This document shows, in pieces, positions 1 to 10,771 of a DNA stretch of 64,000 bases. The position numbers and the translations under genes were made by a program. The DNA is taken from contig NC_092334.1 in NCBI RefSeq assembly GCF_046630445.1, positions 109,317,001-109,381,000 of the forward strand, read 5' to 3'. This DNA comes from Rutidosis leptorrhynchoides. Its lineage: Eukaryota > Streptophyta > Magnoliopsida > Asterales > Asteraceae. Below the pieces are notes generated by a model. It saw only the letters and a list, made by a program, of their open reading frames with translations. It had not been told where the DNA came from and ran no database searches. Within the stretch, counting starts at the first letter, position 1, and each line of letters starts with the position of its first letter.

Positions 1-161
1 TTTGGGAACATATGTCTGCCATAGCCCTCTGTTTACTGAAGTGATGTGACCCCAAATGATGAGTTTTGGCAACTGATTAACCCATTTTACTCTTTTATTT
101 TTAAATTAATATATTTTGAATTTTGAATTGATCTTCTAATGCTTTCACAATTGATCTTAAC

Positions 162-217
162 CATACACGTGTCCCGATCAAAATTTCTTTTAATTTTTAC
201 TTTGCCTATAAATAACC
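162..217 (+). promoter_or_regulatory. Promoter of spliced transposon-type gene, copy A
   Basis: A G-box core CACGTG lies at 166-171 and a TATA box (TATAAATA) at 207-214, about 150 bp before the ATG at 364. The same arrangement, including the words around the G-box, precedes the related gene at 16938. The two promoters are therefore homologous rather than chance matches. Confidence 0.6.
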
Positions 218-363
218 CTTTCATTCACTCATTACCCTTTTTTCACCTCTTCAATATCTTCAAAGGATCCTTTCGCTCAAGCATTTCTAGAGTTTTACTA
301 ATTGCTCACTTGTAAGGTTAGTGTTCTTTCTGCTCTTCCACGCCTGTCTTTTAAAATTCTACC

Positions 364-2530
364 ATGGCCGAATCTTTGAGTACATCAGCAAAGAAAGATG
401 GGAAGGATGTGAATACTATCTGCAGTTCGATGACGTAGTTAGATCTTGATATACTCTGTCTTGCGTTTAGAAACCTTAATCGATTCTATCCTACTATTCC
501 TTTACCATCTGAAAGGGCAAATAAGCCTCGTACAGATAAAATGACATTGTACAAATTGTAAATAACTGTAGGTAACCTTCATGTTCCCCTTTCTCCCTTC
601 CTTCTAAATGTTCTTGCCAATATGAAGTGTATGTCTTAGCCAAATACATCCATTTGGCCTTCAAAAATTTATTTTGGTCGAAATGTATTTCAAAGTCAAA
701 ATAAAAATCCTAGTGTTTATATTTCCATGATCTCTTTCGTATCCGTAGTGTTAGTAAATGTTGGTATACGTTTAACTGTAAAAAAGGTAGAAGTTTTGTT
801 GGTGATAAAGAATCATCTCTAAAAGATTGGAAAGAACCCTTCTTAATTGTTGATGATAAAATTATTGGTGAAGAATGGTTTGTTGCTCGTAATTGGTCAA
901 AGGTTAGGATAGGCATTAGCAATGCTATCCATCTTAATAAAAGAGGGAATAGGTTGGTTGAGTCTTTTAACAATTTGCATCTTCCCCAAAGATCATTTGT
1001 TGATATGGAAGCTATTCTGGTACTTTGTGGTGTGAGTAGCGACTAGCCAGCTAATGAGGTGCTTGTACTCCGTTTGAAAGTCCATGGTAGGATTTCTTGT
1101 TAATCCACTGTGTTTTTATACTCCTGATATAACTGACATTCTTGCTTACATATGCTACTTGTTGCTTTTGTGTGTAATCCTTATGCAGAAGAAGAAATGA
1201 AGGTTATCAAAACTTTCACTGCCCGTGATTTTGATGACATATAAGTTGTTGAACGTTCTAAAACTGCACAGGAGATTGAGGCTGAGAAAGTGACCATGGC
1301 CAATTTCAAAAAACTGCAGAAAACGCCATAATGGAACACGGATGAGGAGAGTGGTTCTGTTGAACCTACTCCTGATGTTGACATTTTGAACTCTACTCCT
1401 ACTCCTTCGTCAAAGAAAACTTTAAAACGCTTGAAGAGAGAAAGCAAACGCCCAGAAAGCTCTTTAGGCCCCTTCAAGAAATCCAGAAGTATGTATTCTA
1501 CTCCTCTTGGTTATGTCATATTTATCATTATCTCTATCCATTCTTATTGTTCACTATTTGACCAGGAATTGTTATTTCATATGATGAACCCTCTGCTGAT
1601 GACAAAATGATGATGATAATTTTGATGATGATGATAAAGAATAAGATGATGAAAGAACTCCTCCAACTCCTCTGCATACCTCTCCGGATTACACTAATAC
1701 CCACTCTTCTTCTTCCTGAGTTCCTCCTCCTACCGTACGGCTGGACGCAATGCGGTCATTTATTGAAGATCCCTTCAATAAATCTGACAAATTCATTGAT
1801 CGGTTGAAGGTACTAATTATGTAATACTGATATTCTTCCTTTATGATTTGTTGTTTTTTACAATTTAAAATTTATAATGACTTATACAGATGAGCTATGT
1901 TGCTGATATATCTTCATCACTTTCGAGCTTATTAATAATTGAAAGCTCACAATCATCTGTTGCTTCGTTAGTGTTGCATACTCAACACGTGCTTCACGGT
2001 CAAAAAATGCAACAAACTCAAGGATTTCTGGTTGCTCAAGCTGCAGAAAATTCCAAGAGATTGAAAAAATTTGAACTTGTGGTGCAGGATTTGAAAAATA
2101 AGTTGTTCAAAGCAACAGAGCTTTATCATAAGAAAGAAGAATCATTGAAAATGGTTCAATGGGATGAGTGTGAAGCTAAAGACGGAAAATAAGTCCTTGT
2201 TGAAAGAGAATGAAAATTTGAAGAAATCATTAGAGGATGCACGTGTTGAAGCTGGTCAAAAGGTTGTTGTTGCGGAACCAAAATTGTTGACCTTAAGAAT
2301 GGACTCCCTGTGTTGGTTCATAGGCTGTTGGATTAAGACATAGTTGGTAATCCCTTAAACAATTACCTTCGTGCTTCAGTGGCTAAAGGAATGTCAAATG
2401 TTATGGAGGATGTTTTGAAATTGATCCCTAATGTTCCCAATCCTGTACCAGAGGGAATTACAAAATTCGTGAAGTCAAATATTGATGAAAAGTTTAAGGC
2501 CTCCAGAGCCGTTGTGGAAGGATAAGGATT
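364..2530 (+). pseudogene. Decayed 'putative gypsy-type transposon' (Transposase_28-like) gene, copy A
   Basis: The reading frame aligns along its length with the better-preserved copy at 16938-18172. Matching pieces include the block ending in LKDWKEPFLIVDD and the exon-1 end resembling ILVLCGVS. Four exons can be read: 364-1086, 1189-1488, 1566-1809 and 1890 to about 2530. They are separated by GT-AG introns at 1087-1188, 1489-1565 and 1810-1889. The last exon encodes a Lys/Glu-rich probable coiled coil. Stops (for example TAG at 436-438 and TAA at about 1242) and several frameshifts make it non-functional. The domain is known mainly from plant transposons and from extra ORFs of Ty3/gypsy Tat elements, and its biochemical role is unknown. 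The family assignment is from motif memory, while the exon structure is seen directly. Confidence 0.62.
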
Positions 2531-3743
2531 ACTGCATTTGAGGAGGTTTGTGGCAGGATGATGCTACCGTGAAAGAAATTATAGAAATTCCTTTGTGAAA
2601 ACATTTTGATATATGTTTGTAATAATCACGATTATTTCTACTTTTAACTTCCTGCTTTCAGATATATTTACTTTGCTTTTGTTTACATATTTTCATGATG
2701 TGTTGCTTTTTTTTTATATATGTCTGCTTGCACTTCTAATCATAATATAATTTTGTTGTTGTTTTTGGATCTAAATTATGGCAAGTCTTTGAGTTAAGAA
2801 TGATTATATGCTAACTATGTTGTTTCTAATAAAGTTATCAAATAAGAACATTATGTGTCTTTTGATATTTGCTTGTTCCACCTTAAATGTTACGTGTTGC
2901 GTGTTGCGTTTTGCGCTTATGCGTTGTACGACTTAAAAATAATTTTTACTTTAAATTTTTATTTCAAAGCTTTATCCGAGTCTTGAAAATGGATTTATGT
3001 CTTTGAGATAAACCATTGTACATATGTCATGACATTTGATAGATAATTAATTTATGTCTCGGTGCTTCTAGTGAAGTCTGTTCTTACACTAGCCGATCCC
3101 TTGTGTCTTAATTTGTCGATACAAGAGCTTCTGCCATCGAGAGCAAAAAATGTTTTACCTTATGTGAGCAGGATAATATGAATGAACTGTTTTACATTCG
3201 TAACATGTAGCGCTTTGCATAAGCAAAAATAAAAACTTCATTGATAAAATGGGTTGTATTTACAAAAAATCTGTTTAAAATATTCATATGGATAGAGTGA
3301 TCAGTTCTATCCAGAAAATTACAACATTTTTTGCATTATGCTTATTCCAATATGATAATAGACATGTTTCTTTACTGCTTTACATTGTTTGCAGATTGAT
3401 GCCTTGCATTTAGCATTCATGCTATGTTTTTAATGCTTTGGCCACTTGGCTGCTTTAAAATATCCATTCACATCATTCATATCAAACAATTGCTCCTGCG
3501 ATTTTTTCTTGAATAAATCTTCCCTTGCTTCACGAACAACGCGATTTTTTCTTGAATAAATCTTCCCTTGCTTCACGAACAACTGACATTTCCCTTATTA
3601 GACCTACATATTTTGAATGGATAACCGCTACATCATTAAATGTAAGAAAACGTAGCTCTGCATGTGGTGTGGAAGATATTTAAAGTAGGAATGATAAATA
3701 ATGTGAGTCGGGCTTTATAAGCTTATGAATATATGATTTTCAG
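2531..3743. other. AT-rich non-coding stretch
   Basis: No coding exon or element terminus was recognised here. The only clear structure is a short tandem duplication at 3498-3583. It is probably decayed repeat DNA flanking the copy A pseudogene. Confidence 0.4.
3498..3583. repeat. 43-bp perfect tandem duplication
   Basis: A 43-bp unit beginning GCGATTTTTTCTTGAATAAA occurs twice, at 3498-3540 and 3541-3583, without mismatches. This is a recent local duplication with no coding content. Confidence 0.85.
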
Positions 3744-4084
3744 CAGGTCCGGCCCAGTTGTAGTACAATATGTATATTTGTACAAGGCCCATAACTTAGG
3801 GGCCCAAAATTATTAAGCAAACTAGGTATTATACACTTAAGGCTTAAAAGGAATTAGAGAATTAGGGCCCAAAAAAGAAAAGAAAAAGCAGACGTTCACT
3901 TCAATTTTACGGAATAAGCTACCTGACATGCTTCATACGTGATACGTCACTTGAAATCTGCTTTATCCTTCATCGATCTGTAAAATTGATCTCTGTTATA
4001 TGTATGTAAGTATAAACTAAACATTATGCTATTATCAATTATATAATTAATCAATAATCAATTTATGTTTAGTTGGTGGGTTTG

Positions 4085-4443
4085 TGATATACGTTATATT
4101 TGAATTAGCTCGTGCAACTCACATGTGGTTTAATTTGGGGAAAATCATGCCAGTCACGTGGTCTACTTCAATAAACAGCTAGTCAACTGCAAAGTCAACC
4201 AAGTCAATTCTGTTAGAACGATTGAAGTTGTTAGGAATTAGTTAGCATACGAGTTATATAACAGATTCATGTAATAGTTTCAATTCAGCTTTCAGTTGTA
4301 ATTTCGTTCTTCTATCTGTAATTCAATCTCAGTTCTAATAGTAATAAAAATACGATTTGACTCCATTATTCTTTCTCAAATTAAAGAACTTTCAGGTCTA
4401 ATCGATAGTTAACTTCGATCAATTGATCCAGGTTAACGTATCA
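4085..4443 (+). repeat. 5' LTR of the non-autonomous element
   Basis: A direct repeat of 11245-11603 with TG...CA termini. It is followed two bases later by the primer binding site. Confidence 0.92.
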
Positions 4444-4445
4444 AA

Positions 4446-4457
4446 TGGTATCAGAGC
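4446..4457 (+). promoter_or_regulatory. Primer binding site (tRNA-Met type)
   Basis: TGGTATCAGAGC, complementary to the 3' end of plant initiator tRNA-Met, begins two bases after the 5' LTR. It fixes the orientation of the element as plus. Confidence 0.9.
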
Positions 4458-4673
4458 TTTGATTCTGAAATCAATTTATCTTTCAGTTGCATATTGTTGC
4501 GGTTTTAGAATTTACAAAAAAGAATCGTCTTTTGTTCGTTCTTGTGATTTCAGTCAATTAGGGGTCAAATTGGGAACTAGCTGTAGTAATTTCGATTTCT
4601 TAAGGTTCAGAAATCGTTTGGATTAACTTCGTGAGGAAAATAAAGAAAACAACAGAAGCTTAGAGGGTCTTCA

Positions 4674-5534
4674 ATGGCTACGGTTGGAGCAACACTGAAT
4701 ATGAAGGATGCACAGGAGGTGTTCGATGAAATGCCAACATCAAGAAATTATAAACATGAAGGTACGGTTCAAGACTATTATGAAGCATTTATTTCTTTGT
4801 ACAGAGATAGCAGTTTAGATGAGTCGTATTTGATTGATATTTTTGTTTGGGGGTTGAAACCCGAAGTTAAGAAGGGGGTTAGTATGTTCAAGCCCAAAAC
4901 CCTCCATGATGCTTGTGGCTTGGCTAGGGTGCAAGAAGAGTATAACAATATCATGAAGAAATGAACTAGTTCCTTGTTTCTACCCATTCCTAGTCTTAAA
5001 GTTTCAAATGAAGTGAATGAGGGCACGAGTTGCTTGATCAATGTTGAAAAGCTAAGTGAAGTGATGAACAACAAATGTTTAGAATCACCATCTTCTTTAA
5101 GGGGTAAAGATGTGAGTGTCATAGAAAACAACAATGATTCGGTTGTTTTAAATGTAGGTGAAAATATTCATAAGAATAACATGATCGAGTCTAACCCAAC
5201 ATCGGTGGCAGGGGAAATCAAAGATGAAATGGGGGTTAGGACCGAGCTAAAAAATGTGAATGTAAACACAGATATTGGTAACGAAGTGCATACAAATTTG
5301 TTTGCGTTTGGTCAGAATAAGAACGAAAGTGTTGCTACTATTATAAAGGTTAAAGATACAAGTGTTTTACGAGGGAACGATGATGTAGTCCTTATTGGGG
5401 AATCAAACAAAGTAACTGCTGTTACATATGTGCAGCAAACCAAGCCACCATTACTGGAACAAGTTGTGGGAAGTTTGGAAAGATTCATGATTACCACGGA
5501 ATCTGAAGAGTCAATAACCAATTTAAAGAGATGA
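4674..5534 (+). pseudogene. Gag-like ORF of the non-autonomous element
   Basis: The first 96 codons contain a retrotransposon-gag signature. It reads VQDYYEAFISLY, then a hydrophobic stretch ending GLKPEVKKG, then MFKPKTLHDACGLA, as in Ty3/gypsy capsid proteins. A TGA at 4962-4964 interrupts the frame, which then stays open in the same phase to 5534 with no recognisable domain. The N-terminus (residues about 9-20, DAQEVFDEMPTS) looks like part of a PPR motif rather than gag. No zinc knuckle is seen. The stop of this frame overlaps the ATG of the next ORF (ATGA at 5531-5534). Confidence 0.6.
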
Positions 5535-6477
5535 CAGAACTACTGGTCAGACCAAGAAGTGATATTCAAGAATCTCTAACACTTTCTAATTCCGATGAGC
5601 TATCTGATAAAGATTTAGAATCCATTTATGGGGCTGTTCGGAATAAAAAATCAGGAGGTCAGATTCATAATCACATACCATACGAGGCTTCTACTATTAC
5701 ACGGGTGCAAAGGAGTAAATGGTGTTTAAATCCAGTAGAACATAATGAGGTAAATAATCTCTTTCCATTGGAGTTTGACATGTGGAAATGGTATAAAAAG
5801 AAAAAGAAGTTTGTGAACAAATCTTTGGTTTTTCGTTATGTAAATAAAGATGAACTGAACCAACGTCTTGGAAAAAGAGATCATATATATATAAACAACA
5901 TGGAAATTCGTTCAACAACAGAAGGGGGTGAAGGTGAATATTATGATGAGGATTATGTCAAAGTAACAAGAGGTGATGCCATTGATAAGAAAATAAATCA
6001 CTCTTGCACTTTAAATGAATTTCTTTTGAACGTTATAGATGAACTTTCTAACGAAATTATGACAGAAGTTCAAGATAAAGACGATCTTAATAAGGAAATT
6101 GAGCATAGGGCCATTGCTTCAAGTGATACTGTGTCGGAAGTTATTACTTCCAAGTCGCCTCTAAAGTTTTTATATTCAGCTAGAATCAAAGGCATAGATT
6201 CTTCAATTCCATCTTCTGATAGTGGTCATTCACACAGGCCGATGGCAAATGGAAATATAGCTTATATACAGGAAGTTGAAGGTAATAGTTTTGAAGTTTC
6301 AAAGTCAAAGCTGAGTAGGATTGAGGCTTTTAATAATGAGAATTTGTGTATTGTTCATGATATGTTGGACTTACTTAGGAAGTTGGGGTGCATTCAATAT
6401 TTCAATGATCAATTTAAAAGTAAGGCTATGATGCATTTGTGGCCAAAATGGAAGTCTAAACAAGTTTCGGTCAGAAT

Positions 6478-6969
6478 TGTTAGCGTATCTAAGCTTGTTA
6501 TTAGACATTAATCTTATGTTATGTAAACTTAGTTACTAAGAAAACTTAGTTATTAAGAAAACTTAGTTACTAAGAAAACTTAACTATTAAGTATTCTTAG
6601 CTATCAAGTATTCTTAACTATTAAGAATACTTAGCCATTAAGTATACTTATCCATTAAGGATACTTAGATATTTTAGTATCCTTAATTGTTAAGTAATTA
6701 TCGGTATTCGTGATCCTTAGCTCATAAGATTTCTTAGAGGTTAAGAAAGTTAGTTTTTTAGCCTAATAATAGATGTTGTAATCAAGAGTTGTATAAGATA
6801 ACAAATCTTCAAATAATACACTCAATCTTCTAGTTATTTATATTCTACATTTTCATTATTTATTCTAATCTACTTAGCAACAAAGTCTTGCTATTTTAAT
6901 CTTAGCAACAAAGTCTTGCTACCTTAATCTTTCAAGTGTAGATTTCTATTCTATTCTTGAACATTTACA
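6478..6969 (+). repeat. 5' LTR of the Copia element
   Basis: This is the direct repeat partner of 10280-10771. Its TATA region at 6764-6771 reads CTAATAAT, while the 3' LTR keeps TATAAATA at 10566-10573. The 5' promoter may therefore be weakened. Confidence 0.95.
6527..6696 (+). repeat. 17-bp tandem array of near-palindromes in the Copia LTR
   Basis: About ten degenerate 17-bp units of the type ACTTAGTTACTAAGAAA follow one another. Most contain a short dyad such as CTTAGTTACTAAG. The same array lies in the 3' LTR at about 10329-10498. It sits upstream of the TATA position, in U3. Confidence 0.8.
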
Positions 6970-6970
6970 G

Positions 6971-6982
6971 TGGTATCAGAGC
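6971..6982 (+). promoter_or_regulatory. Primer binding site of the Copia element (tRNA-Met type)
   Basis: TGGTATCAGAGC starts one base after the 5' LTR ends. This is the standard arrangement for plant Copia elements. Confidence 0.92.
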
Positions 6983-7033
6983 TTTCTTCTTAAGGGGCTG
7001 TTATATTCACGATAATACAATTTTAGACTAGAC

Positions 7034-7959
7034 ATGGCATCTAGTTCAACTGCTCCAGCAATTCCAACATTTAATGGGTTGCATTATCATATTTGGGCAG
7101 TAAAGATGAAGACATATTTGAAGTCTCAAGGTTTATGGAAGGTTGTAGAGACTGATGAAGATCCTCCAGCACTCAGAGCAAACCCAACTGTTGCTCAACT
7201 AAAAAATTATGAAGAAGAGTTGCTGAATAAAGATAAGGCACTTACCTGTTTACATTCAGGACTTGCTGATCAAATTTTCACCTCAATAATGGACTTGGAC
7301 ACACCAAAAGCTGTGTGGGATAAAATCCAAGATACTGTACCTATGAAGGTTCTGATAGAGTAAAAGCTGTCAGATTATTGACTCTCAGACGAGAGTTAGA
7401 ATTGTTGAAAATGAACGATGATGAACTCGTGAAAGATTATTCATCGCGAATAATGGATGTTGTTAATCAAATTAGACTTCATGGTGACAAGATTTCAGAC
7501 CAGAAAGTGGTGGAGAAGATAATGATAAGTGTCCCTCAAAAGTTTGAAGCCAAAATTTCCGCAATAGAAGAATCTTGTGATATTAGCATGCTTACGATTT
7601 CTGAACTAACCAGTAAGCTTCAAGCACAGGAACAGAGGGTCAATATGAGATCTGAAGAAAAGGTTGAAGGTGTTTTTCAAGCTTCTTTCAAAAATAACAA
7701 GGCTGGGAATTCAAAACAAAACACATATAAGAAAGGAAATTAAAAAGGAAATAAAAGTTCAAACTCACGAAGCTCCTCTTCAACATCAAAGAAAAAAAAT
7801 TTCCCTCCATGTAAAGTTTGTCAAAATACAAATCATCAAGAAGTTGATTGTTGGTTCAAAGATAAACCAAACTTTAAGTGCAATTTTTGCAAAAATTTTG
7901 GACATATTGAAAGATATTGTAGAGCAAAGAAAAATCAAGGCCAAACAAAGGAACTTCAG
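7034..7959 (+). pseudogene. Copia gag, frameshifted
   Basis: The N-terminal part (7034-7363) reads as Copia capsid, with the signature FNGLHYHIWAVKMKTYL at residues about 13-29. A single-base frameshift near 7340 moves the rest into the frame starting at 7378. That frame has one further stop, TAA at 7741-7743. Downstream of the stop and in the same phase as pol are two CCHC zinc knuckles, CxxCxxxxHxxxxC beginning CKVC and CNFC. Gag coats the RNA and forms the virus-like particle. The two lesions would prevent a full-length product. Confidence 0.85.
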
Positions 7960-10179
7960 TTGGCAAATTTCACTGAGGAAAATCAGGAGGAAAATGAACA
8001 CTTGTTCATGGTCTCACATGTCGATAAAAGTTCAAGAAGACTTACATGGCTTCTTGATAGTGGGTGCACTAGCCATATGACTCCAGAGCTGTCATACTTT
8101 TGTAATCTTGATACTAAAATCAATACTAAAGTGAAGCTCGGAGATGGAAGAATTGTTCAAGCTAAAGGGAGAGGCACCATTGCGTTTAAAACAAAGCAAG
8201 GTACCAAATATATTTCTGATGTCTTATATATTTCCGACCTTGATCAAAACTTGTTAAGTGTTACAAAAATGACCAAAAATGGCTACGGTGTGAATTTTAA
8301 GAATTCTCGTTGTTGCATCTCTGACACTACCGGTTCAATATTAGCAAATCTTGATATGGTAGATGATAGTTTCTACTTAAAGCTCGATTTTGTGGATGAA
8401 AGTGCTTATCATGTTGTGGAAGATAATAGTATGATATGGCATAAAAGATTCGGTCATTTCAATAACCGAACACTGAAGCACATGTATACCACCCAACTAG
8501 TCAAAGATTTGCCTATAGTTACCGAAGTTGATCTTAAATGTGAAGGGTGTGAATTTGGGAAAAATCACAGGTTGCCTTTCTCAAAATCTGGTGTGACAAG
8601 AGCCACACACAAGTTAGAAATCATTCATTCTGATATTTGTGGTCCTATGTCTATACCATCCTGGAATGGCAACAAGTATTTTATACTTTTTATCGATGAT
8701 TACGCACGGATGTGTTGGGTCTATTTTCTCAACAATAAAGCTTCAGTTTTTTCTATCTTCAAGAATTTCAAGAAACTTGTTGAAGTGCAAAGTGGCAATA
8801 CTTTGTGTATTTTGAGAACCGATAATGGTAGAGAGTATACTTCAAATGAATTTGAAGACTTCCTTCAACAACAAGGAGTAATTCATCAGGTCACGGTTCC
8901 ATACTCGCCACAACAAAACGGAGTTTCTGAGAGAAAAAACAGAACTGTTATGGAGATGGCAAGATCGATGATTTTTGAAAAGAATCTAACCAAGATATTT
9001 TGGGCAGAAGCCATTGCAACTTCTGTGTATTTGCTCAACCGATTAGCAACAAAAGCTGTGAGTAATAAGACTCCGGTTGAAGCTTGGTCAGGAATCAAAC
9101 CTTCAGTCAAACATTTGAAGGTATTTGGTTCTATTTGTTACTATCATATTCCAGATGTCAAGAGGACAAAACTTGATGCTAAAGCTAGAAAAGGAATTTT
9201 TGTTGGCTATGCAACAGAGTCAAAGGGATATAGAATATACGATTTGACTGATTGTAAAATTGCAATTAGTAGAGATGTGAGTGTTGATGAAGGAGCCTAC
9301 TGGGATTGGAATACGAAGGAAGTTAAAAGGCATGAAGCTTCTATTTCAAGTCCCCAAAATGAATCTCATTATGATGATCCAGAATTTGATGTTGAAGACA
9401 CAACTGACACCGAAGTTCTGAGAACCAGAAAGAGAGCTGATGTATACGAGTCTTGTAATCATGTTGTTATGGAGCCCGAAAGCTATACTGAAGCTTCCAA
9501 ACACGATGAATGGAATGAAGCCATGAAAGTAGAACTTGAAATGATCAAGAAAAATGACACATGGAGGCTTGTTGATCTGCCAAAGGGTGTGGACTTTGGA
9601 GAAACTTTTGCTCCAGTGGCTCGCTATGACGTGATCAAGTTATTGTTAGCGGTAGCTACTCAACGCAATTTGAAAATTCATCATCTTGATGTGAAATCTG
9701 CATTTTTGAATGCTCAACTTGAGGAGGAGATTTATGTAAAGCTTCCTCAAGGTTTTGAAGTAGCAGGCCAAGAAGAAAAAGTGTACAGAATATATAAGGC
9801 ACTTTATGATCTAAAGAAAGCACCCAAGGCGTGGTATTATGAGATAGACGCTCATTTGATGAATCATAATTTTAGGAGGAGTTCAAGTGCATTTTGCTGG
9901 AACTCAGAGAAGCAAAGAATTGTCGCACAATCTACTGCAGAGGCAGAATATATAGCAATCGCATATGCTCTTAATCATGCTGTTTGGATGAGAAATGTGA
10001 TGTCCGACTTGGATCTAACTCAAGAATGTCCAACAGTAATCTATTGTGATAACAAGTCTGCTATTGCTATAGAAGAGAATCCGGTGCAACACGGAAGAAC
10101 AAACACATTAATATCAAATATCATGCTATTCGAGAAGCCAGAAGAATGGAAAAGTCTAGCTGAAATATTGCACCTCTGA
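7960..10179 (+). CDS. Copia pol, open but with RT core deleted
   Basis: The 739-codon frame encodes, in order: protease with DSGCTSHM at residues 33-40; the integrase zinc-binding HHCC (H161, H166, C194, C197); and the integrase core with D225, D288 and E324 (the D,D35E pattern). An RT fragment with HHLDVKSAFLN around residue 577 and an RNase H fragment (QSTAEAEY, YCDNKSA) follow. Two in-frame joins, near residues 543 and 643, remove the start of RT and everything from the RT palm through the YVDD box to early RNase H. The last residues are frameshifted. The true C-terminus is readable in another frame to a stop whose TAG lies inside the 3' LTR (TGTTAG at 10280). Integrase looks intact on paper; reverse transcription is not possible. 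Confidence 0.92.
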   Translation: MANFTEENQEENEHLFMVSHVDKSSRRLTWLLDSGCTSHMTPELSYFCNLDTKINTKVKLGDGRIVQAKGRGTIAFKTKQGTKYISDVLYISDLDQNLLSVTKMTKNGYGVNFKNSRCCISDTTGSILANLDMVDDSFYLKLDFVDESAYHVVEDNSMIWHKRFGHFNNRTLKHMYTTQLVKDLPIVTEVDLKCEGCEFGKNHRLPFSKSGVTRATHKLEIIHSDICGPMSIPSWNGNKYFILFIDDYARMCWVYFLNNKASVFSIFKNFKKLVEVQSGNTLCILRTDNGREYTSNEFEDFLQQQGVIHQVTVPYSPQQNGVSERKNRTVMEMARSMIFEKNLTKIFWAEAIATSVYLLNRLATKAVSNKTPVEAWSGIKPSVKHLKVFGSICYYHIPDVKRTKLDAKARKGIFVGYATESKGYRIYDLTDCKIAISRDVSVDEGAYWDWNTKEVKRHEASISSPQNESHYDDPEFDVEDTTDTEVLRTRKRADVYESCNHVVMEPESYTEASKHDEWNEAMKVELEMIKKNDTWRLVDLPKGVDFGETFAPVARYDVIKLLLAVATQRNLKIHHLDVKSAFLNAQLEEEIYVKLPQGFEVAGQEEKVYRIYKALYDLKKAPKAWYYEIDAHLMNHNFRRSSSAFCWNSEKQRIVAQSTAEAEYIAIAYALNHAVWMRNVMSDLDLTQECPTVIYCDNKSAIAIEENPVQHGRTNTLISNIMLFEKPEEWKSLAEILHL

Positions 10180-10270
10180 TGATCAATTGGCAGATTTGCT
10201 TACAAAGTCTCTTACGGGGATGAAGCTAGATCAATTGAAAATTCGGCTTATGATGTCTAACAACAATCTT

Positions 10271-10279
10271 AAGGAGGAG
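10271..10279 (+). promoter_or_regulatory. Polypurine tract of the Copia element
   Basis: AAGGAGGAG sits directly against the 3' LTR start and would prime plus-strand synthesis. Confidence 0.85.
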
Positions 10280-10771
10280 TGTTAGCATATCTAAGCTTAT
10301 TATTAGACATTAATCTTATGTTATGTAAACTTAGTTACTAAGAAAACTTAGTTATTAAGAAAACTTAGTTACTAAGAAAACTTAACTATTAAGTATTCTT
10401 AGCTATTAAGTATTCTTAACTATTAAGAATACTTAGCCATTAAGTATACTTATCCATTAAGGATACTTAGATATTTTAGTATCCTTAATTGTTAAGTAAT
10501 TATCGGTATTCGTGATCCTTAGCTCCTAAGATTTCTTAGAGGTTAAGAAAGTTAGTTTTTTAGCCTATAAATAGATGTTGTAATCAAGAGTTGTATAAGA
10601 TAACAAATCTTCAAATAATACACTCAATCTTCTAGTTATTTATATTCTACATTTTCATTATTTATTCTAATCTACTTAGCAACAAAGTCTTGCTATTTTA
10701 ATCTTAGCAACAAAGTCTTGCTACCTTAATCTTTCAAGTGTAGATTTCTATTCTATTCTTGAACATTTACA
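10280..10771 (+). repeat. 3' LTR of the Copia element
   Basis: The direct repeat of 6478-6969 with an intact TATA box at 10566-10573. It is followed at once by the AGAAT duplication. Confidence 0.95.

Larger units (their letters stand above)
6478..10771 (+). mobile_element. Young, internally deleted Copia retrotransposon
   Basis: The two 492-bp LTRs (6478-6969 and 10280-10771) begin TGTTAGC and end TTTACA. They are flanked by the perfect target duplication AGAAT (6473-6477 and 10772-10776). By eye the LTRs differ at 6 of 492 sites (1.2%), so this insertion is younger than its host element (3.9%). Gene order is gag, protease, integrase, RT, RNase H, which is diagnostic for Copia. Two in-frame deletions remove part of RT, so the element cannot make an active reverse transcriptase. 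Confidence 0.95.

Noticed and set aside
7664..8080. Lys-rich 138-codon ORF
   Set aside because: An out-of-frame reading of the zinc-knuckle region of Copia gag.
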